Positions 1 through 12,101 of a stretch of DNA of 64,000 nucleotides are shown here, piece after piece; position 1 is the stretch's first letter; each line of letters opens with the position of its first letter. The DNA comes from Helochares maculicollis (Eukaryota > Arthropoda > Insecta > Coleoptera > Hydrophilidae). The notes beneath the pieces are model-generated. The model did not search any database and was not told where the DNA came from. It saw only the letters and a list, made by a program, of their open reading frames with translations. A program made the position numbers and the translations under genes. The stretch covers positions 1-64,000 of the forward strand of contig JAWQRO010000030.1 of assembly GCA_033557835.1 (NCBI GenBank), given 5' to 3'.

Positions 1-1264
1 ATATATATATACTAGAGAGTAGGCCAGCAGGTAGTCATTTACCTGGTAGACCACATAAGAGGTGAAAGGAAAGCTGGGAGTCCATATCACAAGATGCTCC
101 TACAATGCCTTCAGAATTGACTGACTAACAAGTCTAAAACAAGTTAAAAGAAAGAAAGGTGTTTACAACTGAAGAATAAAAAGCGAACAGCAATACACCT
201 AGCATTTTTATCTTTTATTGCAAAATTTAAAATCTCTAATTAATATTGAAAGCTAGTACCTCCTAAATTTCCTACTTTTAGCTGTTTGAAATGAGCAATT
301 TTAGACCTTTCCTTTCTTTGACTACTAAATTCCAAATTACTAGAAGAGGTAATAAAAAGTGAAAAACGAACCTCCTAAAGAGGGTTAATGCTAAAGAAAC
401 TTAAGAAGCAAGCAACACGCTAGGGGCAAGCCAGAGCCTTGTAAAACAGTCTCGACTTCTAGCTATTATAAATTTTCTCGCATATAGAGATTTTGCGACA
501 CATTTTAACGTACACAAGGGTAAAAATACTTACAATTGTTACGAGCCATTATAGCGTAACCCCCACTGCAATAAGCCAAATAAATAAGTATAAAGTTTAT
601 TACAAAACATGACACTCACCTAGTAAAGATACAGCAAATTACACTATCAGATCCCAATTCAAATTTCATTTATTATTCGCATAAAATCTTTTTTTTTTCT
701 GTGCATTGAACAAAGTGGGCTTAGCCCGCAGTTTGCATTATAAATTAGAAAACCAATATATTTCCCTTCGAAAGTCCCTATTTGGAAGTAATTTGTTTTG
801 CACACCATTTCAAATCTACAATTAGTAAACATTTCTAATCTTTGACGCCAAAATATTCAAAATCTTATGGAATGAAGGCCGGTAAGACTATTTTCATAAC
901 TGACAACCAAGGCAGGCAACGTAGCATTAGTTCTGCTAAGGTATCCCCATGAGGAAGAATTTTAAAAATCATTTATAATTCAGCGGTAAACAACATACAC
1001 AACAAAATTTGTATGAATTTGATACCAAAAACTTTGAAAAGAGCGATTATTTACATTCATGCAAAACTTGATTCCACCCAAAATACACCGCATGTTTCCT
1101 GTTAGGTTGGCAATCCTTCTCTCTGTCAATCCCTGAGTGAGTTCATCTTTTGTGTCACATGTGCTGAATTTGCCGCAAATATTAGTGAAAAAGGCATTGT
1201 CTACATACTATACTTTTAGAAATATCATTAATTGTCCTCGAAAAGTAATTGTAACGAAACGAAA
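1..1264. other. Upstream region of CCT7, no gene seen
   Basis: The window opens inside an AT dinucleotide run. The rest is AT-rich with no ORF resembling a known protein and no recognisable RNA gene. The last few hundred bases must include the CCT7 promoter and 5' UTR, but I could not place a TATA box or initiator with confidence. Confidence 0.5.
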
Positions 1265-3607
1265 ATGATGCAACCACAGATCGTTCTTCTCAAGGAAGGC
1301 ACCGACACATCTCAAGGCAAGCCTCAGCTTATTTCAAACATAAATGCCTGCCAGTCAGTCTCGGACTCTGTAAAAACCACCCTTGGCCCACGAGGTATGG
1401 ACAAACTGATTGTTGAAAGGAATGGGAAAGCGACAATATCCAATGACGGAGCCACAATCATGAAGTTATTGGATATCGTACACCCAGCCGCTAAAACTTT
1501 AGTAGATATTGCTAAATCCCAAGATGCTGAAGTAGGAGATGGAACGACGAGCGTTGTACTTTTAGCAGGCGAGTTCCTTAAGCAAATTAAGCCTCTCGTC
1601 GAAGAAGGAGTTCACCCCAGAATAATCATCAAAGCAGTCCGAATGTCGCTACAGCTTTGCCTAGCCAAAATGAATGAATTGGCAGTTAAAATTAATAAAG
1701 GCAATGCAGAAGAACTTCGTTCATTGCTAGAAAAATGTGCTGCGACTGCGATGAGCTCTAAATTAATCCACCAGCAAAGAGATTTCTTTTCAAAAATGGT
1801 TGTAGATGCTGTATTACACTTAGACGATCTTCTTCCTCTTAACATGATTGGAATCAAGAAAGTACAAGGTAAAATACCCTCAGAAATATAGTTAATTACA
1901 TATCGTGTAATATAATTTGAAATCGCAAAAAAGTATTATTTTTTAATAATAGGCATATATTGAATTTATTTTGTCCCATATGAATCAGGAAATATTAAAT
2001 AAATAATTGACAGGAAGAAAATATATACTTATAGTTGTGCATAAAAATACTTGATTTCTTTGTATTCACTATAACAAACATGCTATCAGTTATTTTACGG
2101 ATCACAATCTGCTTTCAATAGCAAAGTAATAATATTTATCCATCATCATAATACATGATAATATTTGTAGCAACATTATATTTGTATGTCTATTATGGGA
2201 ACTATTTACATAAGGCATACAACCTTATACATGACATTCTTTTAAATAATCAGACTACACTTAGGAGATCTGAAAATGTGTCAATCCTTTAACAAAAATC
2301 TTAATTTTTAATTTAATTTATTTTCTTTGAGCACTGGTTCCCTCTACAAAAAGTAATAATGAAAGTCCCTAGAGAAGTTAAATTAAATAACATTTTAGAA
2401 ATGTTCAGTGCTTTTGTTTTATATTTTCATTTCCAACTATATGAGCAAAATTTTATGTCGTAAATGAACAAACTCGTCTAAAATAATAACATTAGTGTAA
2501 TCAAAAAGCTCACATGTTGATTATTAATGTAACATTATTATTTAATATATAATTTAAAATATTTATGGGTCAAATTTATTTCTTCTAGGAGGAGCTTTAG
2601 AAGATTCTCTCTTGATTGAAGGTGTTGCCTTCAAGAAAACTTTCTCATATGCAGGTTTCGAAATGCAACCGAAAACCTACAAAAAGTGCAAAATTGCCCT
2701 TTTGAACATAGAACTCGAATTGAAAGCAGAAAGGGACAACGCTGAAGTTAGAGTGAACAATGTTAAGGAGTACCAAAAGATTGTTGACGCAGAATGGAAA
2801 ATTCTGTACAACAAATTAGCTAAAATCCACGAATCTGGTGCTAACGTTGTTTTGTCAAAACTGCCTATTGGAGACGTTGCAACTCAGTATTTTGCAGACA
2901 GAGATATGTTCTGCGCAGGACGCGTACCGGAGGAAGATCTGAGGCGTACCATGAAAGCGTGTGGCGGTGCCGTTATGTCTACTGCACATGATCTGAATGA
3001 TAGCGTTTTGGGCCATTGTGAGCAATTTGAAGAAAGGCAAATAGGAGGCGAACGCTTCAATATTTTCCAAGGGTGCCCCAATGCCAAAACATGTACCATG
3101 ATTTTGCGTGGCGGAGCCGAACAATTTTTGGAAGAAACTGAACGATCTTTACACGATGCCATTATGATTGTGCGAAGAACAATTAAAAATGATTCTGTTG
3201 TAGCAGGAGGTGGTGCTATTGAAATGGAGCTATCTCGAATGCTACGTGATCATTCCAGGACTATTGCTGGAAAAGAACAGTTACTCATTGGAGCAATTGC
3301 CAAAGCACTTGAAATTATCCCAAGGCAGCTTTGTGATAATGCTGGATTCGATGCCACCAATATTTTGAACAAATTGAGACAAAAACACGCCCAAGGTCAC
3401 CTCTGGTATGGAGTAGATATCAATAAAGAAGATGTTTCCGATAATTTTGAAGCTTGTGTTTGGGAGCCAGCTATCATCAAAGTTAATGCTTTGACTGCAG
3501 CTTGTGAAGCCACTTGTCTTATCTTATCAGTGGATGAAACAATTAAAAATCAAAAGTCTGGAGATGGAGAGAACCAAATGGGACGTGGAATGGGCAGACC
3601 AATGTAA
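1265..3607 (+). CDS. CCT7: T-complex protein 1 subunit eta (CCT7)
   Basis: This is one of the eight subunits of the cytosolic group II chaperonin TRiC/CCT, which folds actin, tubulin and other proteins using ATP. There are two coding exons, 1265-1868 and 2589-3607, with donor CAAG|GTAAAA and acceptor TTCTAG|GAGG. They join in frame through a split glycine codon and give 540 residues, close to the family's ~540. The start is the tandem ATG ATG at 1265; a TTG-initiated extension from 1232 is not credible in a eukaryote. Visible motifs are the apical-equatorial nucleotide-binding set GPRGMDK (41-47), NDGATI (60-65) and GDGTTS (91-96), then [12 protein letters not shown] in the C-terminal equatorial domain, and a Gly/Arg/Met-rich tail. 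Two AATAAA signals follow at 3648 and 3655. The intron (1869-2588) is 720 bp. Nothing suggests damage. Confidence 0.97.
1869..2588 (+). other. CCT7 intron 1
   Basis: AT-rich intron bounded by GT and AG, placed by the protein frame on both sides. I see no nested gene or recognisable transposon in it. Confidence 0.85.
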
Positions 3608-6428
3608 TGTCTGTGTTAAAATATGAAGTTGAATTTCATAATACATTAATAAACAATAAATTTTCATTCACATTATATCTTACTAGATTTAAATTATATA
3701 ATTGTTCGCCTCCATTTTGTATTAACGATCTAATTTTCTAATAATAAAAATGCTGCACTTCTAGTGATGAATACTCTTTTTCCCATTATGTGTGTGAATT
3801 TGATCTCTTCTTTGTAGTTCTTTTATTTAAAGTTGGGTCAGTCCAACATTGACGTGTGTGTGCTAGCAGACAACAACACATGTTGCCAATTAACAATATA
3901 CTTTTGAATATTGTTTGCAAACTAGAAAAATATTTCCCTTGGGTTTTTATTTTATTTTTCAAGATGTAAATTGCAGCTAAGTTTCTGAAAGCTCACAATG
4001 CTACATATATAAACACGAACAGACGTGTCAGCAATGATCGAAATTGATTTGGATTTCTTCACAACAGGATCCGTGAAAATCTCGAAAGCAAATACCTTAG
4101 TATAGTAATGTGGAAACTTGTATGTAGCAGTTTTGACATATTTCTGGCAAAATTAAATAAAATTTAGCCCTAAAATGTTCTTACCGATAAAATATTACTT
4201 TTATTGAGCAATCTATCAAAAATGATTATTCCTTTGTCTATAGATAAATGCTCAGAAGTTTAGTGGCACAATAATTCCAGTGTATGAAAATACAATTTTT
4301 ATGATTACAAAAGCTAAAATAAAGTTAACTTGTACATTGAAAGAATTGTTCCAAAGTTAACATGAAATCTAATGAATACAATGTAATTGTTGAATAAAAT
4401 TTTTAAAAGTAGTTGAGCTTTCATCAGCATAAAATATCTACATAGGATCTTAATTGCTACACCACCTAACTCGGAGTTAATACAGGCAAGCTTTAACTTC
4501 ATAATCATCAATAATAGTAAAGAGCAATCAACAAAATTCAATATGTACTGTTCACTTGTACATACAGATCAAAATGTCATTTATATGCAAATTTATAAGT
4601 TGTATATGTATTAAATGGCCTGTACATGTTTACAATTTATTCCCATATTGATAATAACACCAAAGGACTAATATTAAAATGCAATGTCTTAAACTGACAA
4701 AATACCTATTTGATACTTTTTTAAAGTCAAATGGCTTTCATACTCACATGCAACAAAAGTGTTTATGTGATGGGTGCAGGAATTATGTGTCTGAATATTT
4801 GAATTATTACAAAGTTTTGCTGAATTAGAACAAAAGCTTTGCTCGTTATTTCAAGAGGTAAATCTAAAACATTTGGAAATTTTTTATATTGCTAGGGTTC
4901 CATACAATAAGCAAATTTAATAAAATCAGATTAGATTTAAAAATTTAATTTATCATTTATGTTTTACCTCATCATATTTTTTTAATAGCTTATCTATTTG
5001 GTTTGTTTTCTAAATGCAAACTCTAGAGACAGTATTGTATTTTGTAACATGGAGAAAAACACTTATATCTCCTTCTGGATCTGTAATCAATTTAGCAGCT
5101 TGATGGTTCAAAACTTTTTTCTAGTATATTTTATACTAAGGATCCTAACTAATTTTGTGAATCTTATTTTTAGAACAAATTGTTTAATCTTAATATAATC
5201 TGTAGGTGACTTATAGTTTTGATCTCTATCTCAAATATATTTTCTCTCCACAATGGCCACACTATCTGGAGATAAGTGTGTGGGTACAACTCAATACTGC
5301 TATTAACAATTGGACATATTTTTGAGAGAAGCAAATGATGGCCTTCTAGGAGTTTAAAAAAAACTACACTTACTAACCACTAATCTATGATCCAAATGAA
5401 CTTATATTCTTAAAATTTACATGTAAAAGAATACTTATTAGAAAGTTTATGCATCTATGTTAAGAATAAGTAGATAGAAAATTTTGCAAGTTGACTTTAG
5501 AATCAATTAAAAGTGAAATGTAGCTTTAAAAAGACTGGACTGTCTCCAATCAACATTCTCATATAATTATATGTACTGCATAAAAGTAACTGCGAATCTT
5601 AGTCACTAAACAACAAAAACCTGCGCATGATGCAAAAATAAAAATAAAATTTTTATTTTTCACATTTAAATTACTACAACTCAGTAAATTCATAAAAAAA
5701 ATCAATTCTTTTCCAGCAAATATACTATAAAGTTACCACTTTGAATATAACTTTAGCTAATGTCTTGTATTTAAAAAAGTATATTTTTTATACTTGATTT
5801 TTCAAAATTTAGCATTTTTGCATTTTTTTTTATTTCAAGAGCTAGTAAAATATGGAATGTTTAAAAATGAAAAAGCGATTCTGATATTTAGATTAAATAT
5901 TTTTACATTTTATTTTCTCATGGCAAATTAAGACGTTCATGAAATTTATACTTGAGCTCTATTTTAATAACTTACTTGAAAAAATTGTGTAAACAAGTAC
6001 TTCCCTACATGCCCCTAAAGTTAATTCAGATCTAAGATTTTGAGATTATAAGCATGTGCCAAATGTTATACCTCCATTACAGTCTCACCGCTATTGTGTT
6101 TACGCACAGACATGTTAAAATTGCTCAAAACATAAAGATCTATGAAGTCATGACTGCAACTCCTTCCCTTTATTATATTTCATATGGTCATATAGTAACA
6201 CTTTAATGTAAAAATAATCTAAAAAAGGAAATCCAACCAGACGAATACATAATTTGTCAATTAAAATTCAGGTACCAATTTCTTGAAGAAATAGAATAAA
6301 ATATCACTATGCTTTAAAATTGTATAATTAATATACATACTAAAATCAACACATTATCAAAACTATTCAATATTTACACATTTTCTAAAGTAAATTCCTT
6401 AATTTATACATTACTTTCAAAACTATAC
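3608..6428. other. CCT7 to RPA34-like convergent intergenic region
   Basis: The two flanking genes converge here. No credible gene is present; the short ORFs are random. The main content is dispersed-repeat material: a weak tail fragment near 4020-4125 and a long degenerate copy at about 5528-6214, listed separately. Confidence 0.6.
5528..6214 (+). repeat. Degenerate copy of dispersed repeat family (5.5 kb copy)
   Basis: A head segment (about 5528-5640, with CTCCAATCAACATTCTCATA) is followed by a diverged body (about 5694-6214). The body keeps the family order: 'acttcc' after 'gtaaacaagt', then 'cagatctaag', then a stretch with 'cgctattgtgtttac' and 'cacagacatg', then a tail ending 'atagtaacactttaatg'. 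The same order is seen at 37235-38182 and in the right-edge array. The class is unknown; it could be a non-autonomous element or the 3' end of a longer one. Confidence 0.6.
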
Positions 6429-9400
6429 TTATATTTCAAAAGAGTGCTTTTTATGTTTTTTTTGTTTCTTTTTAGCATTATTCGTTTCCAGCAATTCCAT
6501 TTTTGTCTCAGTTCTGAGTTTAATCCTTTTCTTGAATTCAAGTCCAAAAATGGGATGCCTCTTTTTGATCTCATCAACTTTTGGGATGGCAAGATTTTTC
6601 GGTCCGCTACTCCGAGGGAAATTAATTTCAGGCAAATTTAGAACAGTATCTTGTGATACAACTAGTTTCCCACTAAGCTTAGCACTTTTCATGCCTTTAC
6701 ATGTTAAAATGTGTACTCTATTAACTGTTTCTTCTGGATGGCATATATAATTAGGAGTATCTCCTGCAAATAATGTCGAATTTTTATTGAAATAGAGGGG
6801 ATTATCCACCAAAAGTTGGGCATTCAAATGTTTTGGTATATCCATGAGATATAATTCCTCATCAGATTCAAGGTCTGAAAAGTCAAATTTTGTTTTTAAC
6901 TTCACTGTTTTGTAACCATTTTCTTCTACAAACTGATTTAAACGACCACTGTATCCCTCATCTATCTTTCGTTTCTTTTTTTCATGTGGTTCATTCAAGT
7001 TTTCTGAATCATCTGAATTATTTTCTGAGGCATTAAATTTTGAATCAAAGGGTAGCCCTTTATTTGCTTTTTGCTGAGTTACAATTTTCTCGTTATGATT
7101 TTTCTTAGGAGAATATTGTAGATTAGCTTTCAGCATGTTTATGAGTTTTTTCTTCTCTCCATCAAGATCTTCAGAACCAGAATCTTCCGAACCTGAAGCA
7201 TTGCTTTTAATCGATTTTTTAATGGATTTCTTTGTTGGACTTCGTCGGTTTTCATCTTCTGAAAATGATTCTGAATCGCTCTCCCTATGTATTTTAGATT
7301 TCACTAGTTTCAATGCAGATTTCTTCTTCTCACTGTCATCACTATCTGAACTGGAATCTGAATCACTTTTTTCTTGCTTTCTATCCGCTACACTCTTCAA
7401 ATTTATGGAATTTTGATTTTGCTTTGTGATACTTTCTCGTAATTCATTTTCTGAATCTGCTTCAGAATCACTCTTACTTTTAGCTCCTTTTTTTAATTGC
7501 TTTTGTAGCTGTGTTTTTGATATTTTCAAGGTACTTTCTTTTTGTAATAGCATAATATTTTTTTTAATTTGTTTATGCAGACTTTCTTCTTCTGAATCTG
7601 CTTCAGAATCACTGCTTCCTTTAACTACATTTTTAAATTTTTTCATGCTATCACCTTTTTGCAATTGCTTTACATTTTCAAGAGTTTGTTTCTTTGATTT
7701 TCCATTTTCAACTAAATCTATTTCAAAATCAGTTTTTTCTTGCATTTGTGTTATTGATTCTTTCTTTTTGCCATCTTTTTGCAATTGCTTAATATTATTT
7801 GACACTTGCTTTTTCGAACTTTTATCTTCAGAATCTGCTTCAGAAGCACTTCTCTTTTTAACTTCTTTTTTCATTTGTTTCAAGTTATCTTTTTGTTGCA
7901 TTATCATTTTGGGAGGTTGTTTATTTGATGCATCGTTTTCATCTGATTCTGATTCAGAATCACTTCTTTCTTGCATTTGTGTATTTGATTTTTTCTTTCT
8001 GTAATTCTTTTGGAATTCATTTGCACTATTCGGAACGTGATTTTTCAGATCGTCATCTTCTGAATCTTCCTCAGGATCACTTTTTCTTTTACCTTGTTTT
8101 TTCAGTTTATTCGTGCTATTAACTTTTTGCAGCTGCATTACAATTTTGTTAGATTGTGTTTTTGATGCTACATTTACATCTGAATCTATTTCAGAATCAC
8201 TTTTTTCTTGCATTTGTGTTTTTGTGTCTTGCTTTCTAACATCTTTTTGCAATGGCTTTGTATTTTTTGGTGCATGTTTTGTCAAACTTTTCTCTTCTAA
8301 ATCTGTTTCAGAATCACTCCTCTCTTTACTTTCTTTTGCCATTTTTTTCAAGGTTTTATCTTTTTTTTGGATTATCATTTTAGAAGGTTGTTTTTTTGAC
8401 ACGTCATTTTCATCTGAATCTGACTCAGAATCGCTCCTTTCTTGCATTTGTTTCTTCCAATTTTTTGAGCTAACTCCCTTTTGTAATTTCTTTACATTCT
8501 TGGGAATTTCTTTCGTCAGTGTTTCATTTTCTTCTGAGCCTGACTCAGAATCACTCCTTGCACGCACTTGTGTTTTTGATTTCTTCATGTTATCCTGTGA
8601 TAAAATTTGTGGAAAATGTTTTTTTGGTTTTTCATCTTCTTCTGAGCTTGATTCAGAACGTGTCACTTTACTAGTTAATTGGTGCGCCTCAATTTGTTTT
8701 TTTGGATTATCGTTGTTTTTCAATGATTTCATAACATTTTGAATTATTTGACTTTTTGAGACTTCATCTTCTGAACTTGATTCAGAACTGTTCGGTGCAT
8801 TTAGAGCTTTCTTTACAGAATTTGTTTGTTTATTAGATAGTGAAATTTGTTTTTTCACCTTTTTCGCCACCATTTTCTTCTGATTATCTTCATCTGAATT
8901 GGAGTCATCATCAGAGGACTGCTTGTTTATTGTAACTGGTTTTTGTATGCTGTGACTAGCAATGTTATCTTTTGAACTAACAGCTGATTCATTGGAAATC
9001 ACTTTTCTTTTATTTTCCACGTCTAAACTTGATTCAGAGCTATTAGATGGCTTCCTTTCTCTTTGCTCTTTTTGTTGTTGTTGATGAACTAATTGTTGTT
9101 TTTGCAGTTGCCCTTGCTGTTTTTTCTGTGGTTGTTGCTTCGAATTTGGTGCAGCACTCATCATTAAGCTTTTTATTAACTGTGATTTTTCCTCATCAGA
9201 ATTACTATCATCCTGACTCAGTGATTCCATTTTCATTTTGGTTTTCTTGGCTGTGCCTACTAGTGTTTTTTCTTTAGCATTCGATTTTGATGCTTTAAGT
9301 TTTTTGTTGGCCACATTCGGTCCTAAAATTGACGAAGTTACTAGCTTGATCAAATTAGATTTCTCTTCGTCTTCATCAGAACTAGAATTGCCATTATTTA

Positions 9401-11415
9401 ATATTTCAGCTGCTGATTTATTTGCAGTTTTTGTTGGGTGTGATTGTTTTTGAACTGAGGTTTTTTTCGTATCTTTAGCCAAAGTTGCAACAGGTGCTGG
9501 ACTTTGTTTTTTTGAATTCTTGGTACCCTTGGTATTTTTTTGGTTTTCTGCATTTTGTCCTTTAGCATTGGAAAGGAAATTTTTTATTAGATCCTCTTTT
9601 TCTTTATCTGAGCTTGGATCTTTATCTTGTGTTGCTTTTTCAAATGCCGAATCAGCCCCTGAATATAGTTCTTTTGGAGTGACTTTTTGTTTATTTTGTT
9701 GTATTATTTTAAGTTTTTTATTGGATATTGATTCAGTTAAGGAATTTGAAGTAACGTCCTTTTTATTATGCTGAATTGATTGTTGCTCCTGACTCACTTT
9801 AATAGAGTCATTGAAATGTTGAGCTGTTTGTTCTTCCTGACCTAACAAATTTTGAGCTTTCTTCTGCTTCTTTTTGTTTTCTTTTGCTAACAATTTTTGT
9901 TGCAGCAACAACATTTGCTTTTTGAGTTCATTTTCTTCTTCTGAATCAGAAGATGATTCATTTTCTGAAAAAAATTTATTTTGTAATATTAATCTCAAAT
10001 ATTCAAAAGCCAATGTTAGTTATGAAATTGATTAGTCGGATTATTTTTGCAGTTCTTTAAACTTTAAATTTGACTGACTAAAACTATGCAGTATGGGAGT
10101 TCTTTAATAAAGTTATGGGGTGATGGCTGGTAACATACAACTAGATTCTGTTTTGTTTTTGCATAGGTAAGGAGAAATAAAAAGTAGATAATACTGATAA
10201 CATTATTTAATTCATTTAAATACTTCTTATGCTGATTTTATAATTTAATATAAAGTTTTTATTCAATTAATATGAAGACGGAAAAAATTCAAGGAAGGTG
10301 AAACAGAAATGAGTGAAAAAACTGGACATCTCTGCACTTGATTTTATTTATTTGAAATGTTATTTATATCCTATTTTTGTTTTTATCTTTTTTATATAAA
10401 AAAGAAATACTTTACTTGTTTATAAACTGAATATATATATGAATTTATCTTTAATTCAATATAAAAACTAGCTCTTGTTAGACATTATATTATTTATGTA
10501 TGCAGAAAAATTTTGTGACAGCACAAAAAAAAGTTTAAAAAAAAGTTCTAACAAGTCTGCTGCTGTTAGTAGCTTTAAAATGCGAAATTATAAGAAAGTG
10601 GACAAACTGTAAGCAAATCTAGAATTGAAGTTAATTGCCTGGAGTAGGTGTTGATACCAGATGTGGTTTTTACAAATAACCTCATAATGTTTCTTAAATG
10701 GGAACAAGATATGCAGACTAATGTAAATGTATGGTATAATGAATTAAATAAAGCTGAGGCGAAAATTAACAGTAGCCGAACGGTTGGTGATAATTAAAAA
10801 ACAGATTAAAGCAAAAATAAAGTTAAAAAAGATGCATCATTAAACAAATAGCAGGGAAAAACTAATAATGATATATATGCTGAATGAAGGGTTATTTTTA
10901 AAAAGTATAGTGTTTTGAACATACTGTTAAAATGTAAGACAACAGAAAGTTAAAAAAGATTTGGCTAATGGGAAAAGGAAGACTAGTGAGTTCCTAAAAC
11001 TGTTAAGTAGGGAAGGCACTAGCAAGCAGGATCATAAATTTGACTCAAGTCAAAAGAATAGCAAATAATAGAAAGGAATGGAAACCGATGATAGCGCTTG
11101 AAATGTTTACACTATATCATTTAAGATAGCTGATATATCTAGTAGTAGAATATAATATAATCGTAACTTACTTGCTTTAAGGTCTGGTGTTTGAACAATA
11201 GTAGAATTTTTCGCATGATCCCGTTTAATTCCATTAAACTGGCTGTAAGTTATAGTTTCATCCACAGCAGGCTTTTTAGCTGGAGTCCCTTTAATTTCAT
11301 CCTCACTAGACGACGCATGTCGTTTTCGCTTTTTCAAATCCACTTGTATAGGCGTTATTTTAGGAAAATGTGAAGATTGCCTTGCTTGCTCTAATATTTT
11401 CTTAAAATCAGCCAT
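6429..11415 (-). CDS. Large Lys/Ser/acidic repeat protein with RPA34-like C-terminus (probable nucleolar)
   Basis: There are two coding exons on the minus strand, 11415-11172 and 9964-6429. The donor GCAA|GTAAGT and acceptor TTTCAG|AAAATG join in frame through a split lysine codon, giving 1259 residues. Residues 1-81 form a short basic N-terminus beginning MADFKKILEQAR. Residues ~85-1080 are a low-complexity region of alternating lysine/glutamine stretches and acidic-serine clusters such as SDSESDSDE. These repeat every ~60-70 residues in places, are classic casein-kinase-2 sites, and recall Nopp140/SRP40. The last ~150 residues are ordered and resemble RPA34/POLR1G: a D-E-E-L-Y-L-M-D-I-P element, a GKL element, and a basic tail KKKQKKHKK. 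RPA34 is a subunit of RNA polymerase I. Human POLR1G is about 500 residues and has its lysine-rich region after the folded domain, so this is larger and ordered differently. The nucleolar role is inference. Confidence 0.6.
9965..11171 (-). other. Intron of the RPA34-like gene
   Basis: A 1.2 kb AT-rich intron between the N-terminal exon and the large repeat exon. I see no nested gene. A conceptual ATG just inside its 3' end (10013) opens the large frame, but the upstream exon gives a better-supported start. Confidence 0.75.
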
Positions 11416-12101
11416 ACTTCTAAGCCAACGTAAATAAAAATGTGTTTACTACATAAAAAGCCACGCTACAGCACATGAATAATATTAGCGTTAAAGTGTG
11501 CAATTATTTGAGGTTAGAATCATATCAAAAGAGGTTAGGATTCATGCGAAGGAAACAGACTCGCCAACTTTCATGTTCATTACAGAAGATATCCCTGACT
11601 CGGATTTATTATATTGCAACATTATATAATCAATCTGATATATTTTTCTGTTTTCCACGTATGTAGATACAAACATCTAAAATCAATCAAGAAGTGCAAA
11701 GAATATTCATTTTGTGAGACCTGTAAACTATACTAAAATTGTTTAAAAAACAAGTTATTATGAAAGATTTGCCTTTTAATATAATAGTTACAAGACTTAC
11801 ATTAGACGAATGAAATTACTTCTACAGCTACATTTATATGTTAAAGCTAATTAGGAGTCTTTCCAGGACGACTTATTAATAGTCTGATATAGAACATTAA
11901 TCTTAAAATGTCATTTCCAATTAAATATCCACTGATAATATATCTACTAAAGCTTAGCAGAAAACATTATTAATGCTGATCATTGTTAATTTATAGTTTT
12001 AGCATAACTGTGTTTGGGGCAGTGAATAATATGCATCTGTATTATTAACTTAGTTTATTTATATTAATTTATACATGTATTTAAAATAAAACCATTGTAA
12101 T
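11416..12101. other. Spacer between RPA34-like gene and Gfr
   Basis: This stretch lies upstream of the RPA34-like start and downstream of the Gfr stop, with both genes on the minus strand. It holds the Gfr 3' UTR, with a minus-strand AATAAA at 12059-12054, and presumably the RPA34-like promoter. No further gene is seen. Confidence 0.6.

Noticed and set aside
1232..1264. N-terminal extension of CCT7 from a TTG
   Set aside because: Eukaryotic initiation at TTG is not expected, and the ATG at 1265 matches the family N-terminus.
4020..4125. Possible dispersed-repeat tail with 'ggatccgtgaaaatctcgaa'
   Set aside because: Only one block matches well; too short and diverged to list as a separate repeat copy.
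7135..8742. Several plus-strand ORFs of 90-209 codons opposite the lysine/serine repeat gene
   Set aside because: They are antisense shadows of the repetitive exon; the low-complexity codon pattern keeps the reverse frames open, and their Ser/Phe/Leu-rich translations mirror it.
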